DNA of 64,000 bases from Zhongshania sp. R06B22 (GTDB lineage: Bacteria > Pseudomonadota > Gammaproteobacteria > Pseudomonadales > Spongiibacteraceae). The stretch lies in the NCBI RefSeq assembly GCF_040892595.1, contig NZ_JBFRYB010000001.1:2356001-2420000 (forward strand). The letters are read 5' to 3'. The notes under the pieces were generated by a model that did not search any database, was not told the DNA's origin, and worked only from the letters and a program-made list of their open reading frames with translations. Below, piece after piece: positions 62,285-64,000 of this stretch (the stretch's first letter is position 1; each line of letters starts with the position of its first letter). A program made the translations under genes and the position numbers.

Positions 62285-63880
62285 ATGAGTGAAGTGAAAC
62301 GCCTTGATATCTCTCCGGTTGGCCGGGTAGAGGGCGATTTAGATATTCGGGTGGATATAAAAAACGGCGTGGTCGTGGATGCTTGGACTACCGCCGAGCT
62401 ATTCCGGGGTTTTGAGGTCATCTTAAAAGACAAAGATCCGCAGGCAGGGCTTATTGTGACACCCAGAGCCTGCGGTATTTGCGGCGCGTCACACCTGACT
62501 TGTGCCGCGTGGGCGTTAGATACAGCCTGGCAAACCAAGGTGCCCCGCAACGCCATTTTGGCACGTAACTTGGGCCAGATAGCCGAAAGCTTGCAAAGCT
62601 TTGTCCGCCATCATTACGGCTTATTTCAAATAGATTTTACCAACATAAAGTATAAGAACAGCCCTTTTTACGAGGAAGCAGTGGCACGCTGGGCGATTTA
62701 TAGGGGTCGGAATTACGAGCGCGGCATAGCCATATCAGGCCGTCCTGTAGAGATATATGCCTTATTTGGCGGACAGTGGCCGCATTCCAGTTATATGGTG
62801 CCCGGGGGCGTTATGTGCGCCCCAACCTTGACTGATGTAACGCGAGCAAGAGCCATCTTGGAGTATTTCCGCACAGAGTGGCTTGAGCCAATTTGGTTGG
62901 GCTGCAGCCTAGAGAGATACAGCCAGATTCGCAGTTACGATGATTTTCAAGCGTGGCTGGATGAATCCCCTAAACACGCCAATTCTGACCTCGGCCTCTA
63001 CTGGCGAATGGGTATGGATATTGGCCTCAACACCTATGGTCGCGGGCCGGATAAATTCATGAGCTGGGGCTATCTGCCCCATGAAGATCACTATCAAAAC
63101 CCCACTATCGAGGGCCGCGCCGCAGCAATGCGAATGCAAAGCGGTATTTACGACTTCAGCACTAATACCCATTCGGAAATGGATCAGGCTGCCGTGCGGG
63201 AAAATACAAGTCGAGCTTGGTATCAGGAAGGTGATGATGACGTTCATCCCTATGATCGCGACACCACACCAGCTCCGAAAAACACCATCAATCACGATGA
63301 AAAATATTCCTGGAGCACCGCGGTACTTCACAATGACTTTGGCCGTTTGGAAACAGGCGCCCTGGCGAGAAACCTGGTTGCCGCGAAAAAAGGTCAAGAT
63401 TGGCAGGTTCAAGACCCCCTGATTCTCGACATGATGAAAAACATGAAGGGCTCCAATCTGCTGCTCAGGCACTTTGCCCGAATGCATGACCTGACCAAGC
63501 TTTACAATCAAGCCCAGTACTGCCTCAGAGAATTTCGTTTAAATGATGAATGGTATATCAAGCCCAAGGAGCAAGATGGTCGTGGTTTTGGTGCCACCGA
63601 AGCCGCCCGTGGCGCCCTCGCTCATTGGATTGAAGTGAAAAAAGGCAAAATACACAACTATCAAATTATCGCCCCGACCACTTGGAATATTGGCCCCCGC
63701 GATGGTCGCGGTCATCGCGGCCCATTGGAAGAAGCACTGATTGGCGCACCGATCGCGAATTCTCTCGATCCCGTTGAAGTCGGTCACGTGGCTCGCTCTT
63801 TTGACTCTTGCATGGTTTGTACCGTACATGCCCATGATGCCGATTCCGGCAGCGAACTGGCTCGGTTTCAAATTCCTTAG
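62285..63880 (+). CDS. hupL: [NiFe]-hydrogenase large subunit, group 2a-like
   Basis: The 531-aa catalytic subunit holds Ni-Fe via TPRACGICGASH (Cys63, Cys66) and SFDSCMVCTVHAHD (Cys509, Cys512, His515). The 16 residues after His515 (AHDADSGSELARFQIP) are the expected C-terminal extension cleaved during maturation, so the enzyme appears competent rather than a regulatory sensor, whose large subunits lack this tail. It follows hupS by 9 bp and is followed by a maturation protease, which fits. It oxidises H2 and feeds electrons through HupS to the respiratory chain. Confidence 0.95.
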   Translation: MSEVKRLDISPVGRVEGDLDIRVDIKNGVVVDAWTTAELFRGFEVILKDKDPQAGLIVTPRACGICGASHLTCAAWALDTAWQTKVPRNAILARNLGQIAESLQSFVRHHYGLFQIDFTNIKYKNSPFYEEAVARWAIYRGRNYERGIAISGRPVEIYALFGGQWPHSSYMVPGGVMCAPTLTDVTRARAILEYFRTEWLEPIWLGCSLERYSQIRSYDDFQAWLDESPKHANSDLGLYWRMGMDIGLNTYGRGPDKFMSWGYLPHEDHYQNPTIEGRAAAMRMQSGIYDFSTNTHSEMDQAAVRENTSRAWYQEGDDDVHPYDRDTTPAPKNTINHDEKYSWSTAVLHNDFGRLETGALARNLVAAKKGQDWQVQDPLILDMMKNMKGSNLLLRHFARMHDLTKLYNQAQYCLREFRLNDEWYIKPKEQDGRGFGATEAARGALAHWIEVKKGKIHNYQIIAPTTWNIGPRDGRGHRGPLEEALIGAPIANSLDPVEVGHVARSFDSCMVCTVHAHDADSGSELARFQIP

Positions 63881-63890
63881 AGGCAAAGCA

Positions 63891-64000
63891 ATGCAGACAA
63901 TTATTGGCTGTGGCAATAGTAACCGAGGTGACGATGGTGTCGGCCCCTATATTGCCCAACAATTAAAACAGCGCCTAAGCAGCTACCAGCTCAGCGAGGT
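63891..64000 (+). CDS. hupW: Hydrogenase maturation protease, N-terminal part (cut by window edge)
   Basis: ATG 63891 follows AGAGG by seven bases and gives MQTIIGCGNSNRGDDGVGPY, the conserved N-terminus of HupD/HycI/HupW proteases (Gly-Asn-x-x-Arg-Gly-Asp-Asp-Gly). It would remove the HupL C-terminal extension. Only 36 codons are visible; the name HupW is by analogy to group 2a operons. Confidence 0.88.
   Translation, partial: MQTIIGCGNSNRGDDGVGPYIAQQLKQRLSSYQLSE

Overview
The window reads as chromosome of a heterotrophic, aerobic, probably marine gammaproteobacterium. The CysB, ThrH, PpsA/PpsR, RdgC, RmuC, MtfA, MoaCDE and YajC homologues are of gammaproteobacterial type. The mix of a methylmalonyl-CoA pathway, haloalkane dehalogenase, SnoaL-like proteins, an acyl-CoA ligase and a group 2a-like hydrogenase suggests a Spongiibacteraceae/Cellvibrionales-like lineage. 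That placement is an inference from gene content, not from a marker gene.

Layout: 1-5.2 kb holds divergent ppsA (cut by the window edge) and ppsR, followed by a patatin-like lipase and an exported thioredoxin-domain protein. 5.2-14.1 kb is a leftward operon for propionyl-CoA to succinyl-CoA: two carboxylase subunits, methylmalonyl-CoA epimerase, methylmalonyl-CoA mutase and its MeaB/ArgK GTPase chaperone, ending in a hotdog thioesterase. 14.4-34.4 kb is mostly housekeeping: pabB, thrH, cysB, a 5'-nucleotidase, a secreted trypsin-like protease head-to-head with alr, an AGCS symporter, a D-cysteine desulfhydrase-like enzyme, yajC, xthA, a SnoaL/acyl-CoA ligase pair, a peroxiredoxin, rmuC, a PhzF-like protein, a Nudix hydrolase, a flavin reductase, moaC-moaD-moaE and a glyoxalase II-like hydrolase. 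At 35.4 kb tRNA-Ser(GGA) is followed by two 163-bp tandem repeats, each carrying the last 19 nt of the tRNA. 35.9-49.5 kb carries rdgC, an unknown lipoprotein, a CPA-type antiporter, a haloalkane dehalogenase, small catabolic-looking genes, a two-subunit molybdenum hydroxylase, an outer-membrane beta-barrel protein and mtfA.

49.5-55.8 kb is an accessory island. It abuts the 3' end of tRNA-Leu(TAA), and an imperfect copy of that end lies at the far side (about 49,571-49,602). The island holds a truncated P2-type replication protein, a large palindrome and a tightly coupled three-gene operon. The operon encodes a PD-(D/E)XK nuclease/N6-adenine methylase fusion, an HsdS specificity subunit, and a protein joining a DGQHR/ParB-like domain to a deoxyribosyltransferase/TIR-like domain. 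No HsdR motor is present. This operon is the best candidate for an undescribed defence system.

55.9-64 kb holds an exported subtilisin-fold protein with a CFI-box C-terminus and a small partner. It is followed by a single-domain response regulator, a sensor kinase whose second PAS domain matches the FixL haem pocket, and [NiFe]-hydrogenase small and large subunits of group 2a type with the start of a maturation protease. The order suggests gas- or redox-controlled hydrogen oxidation.
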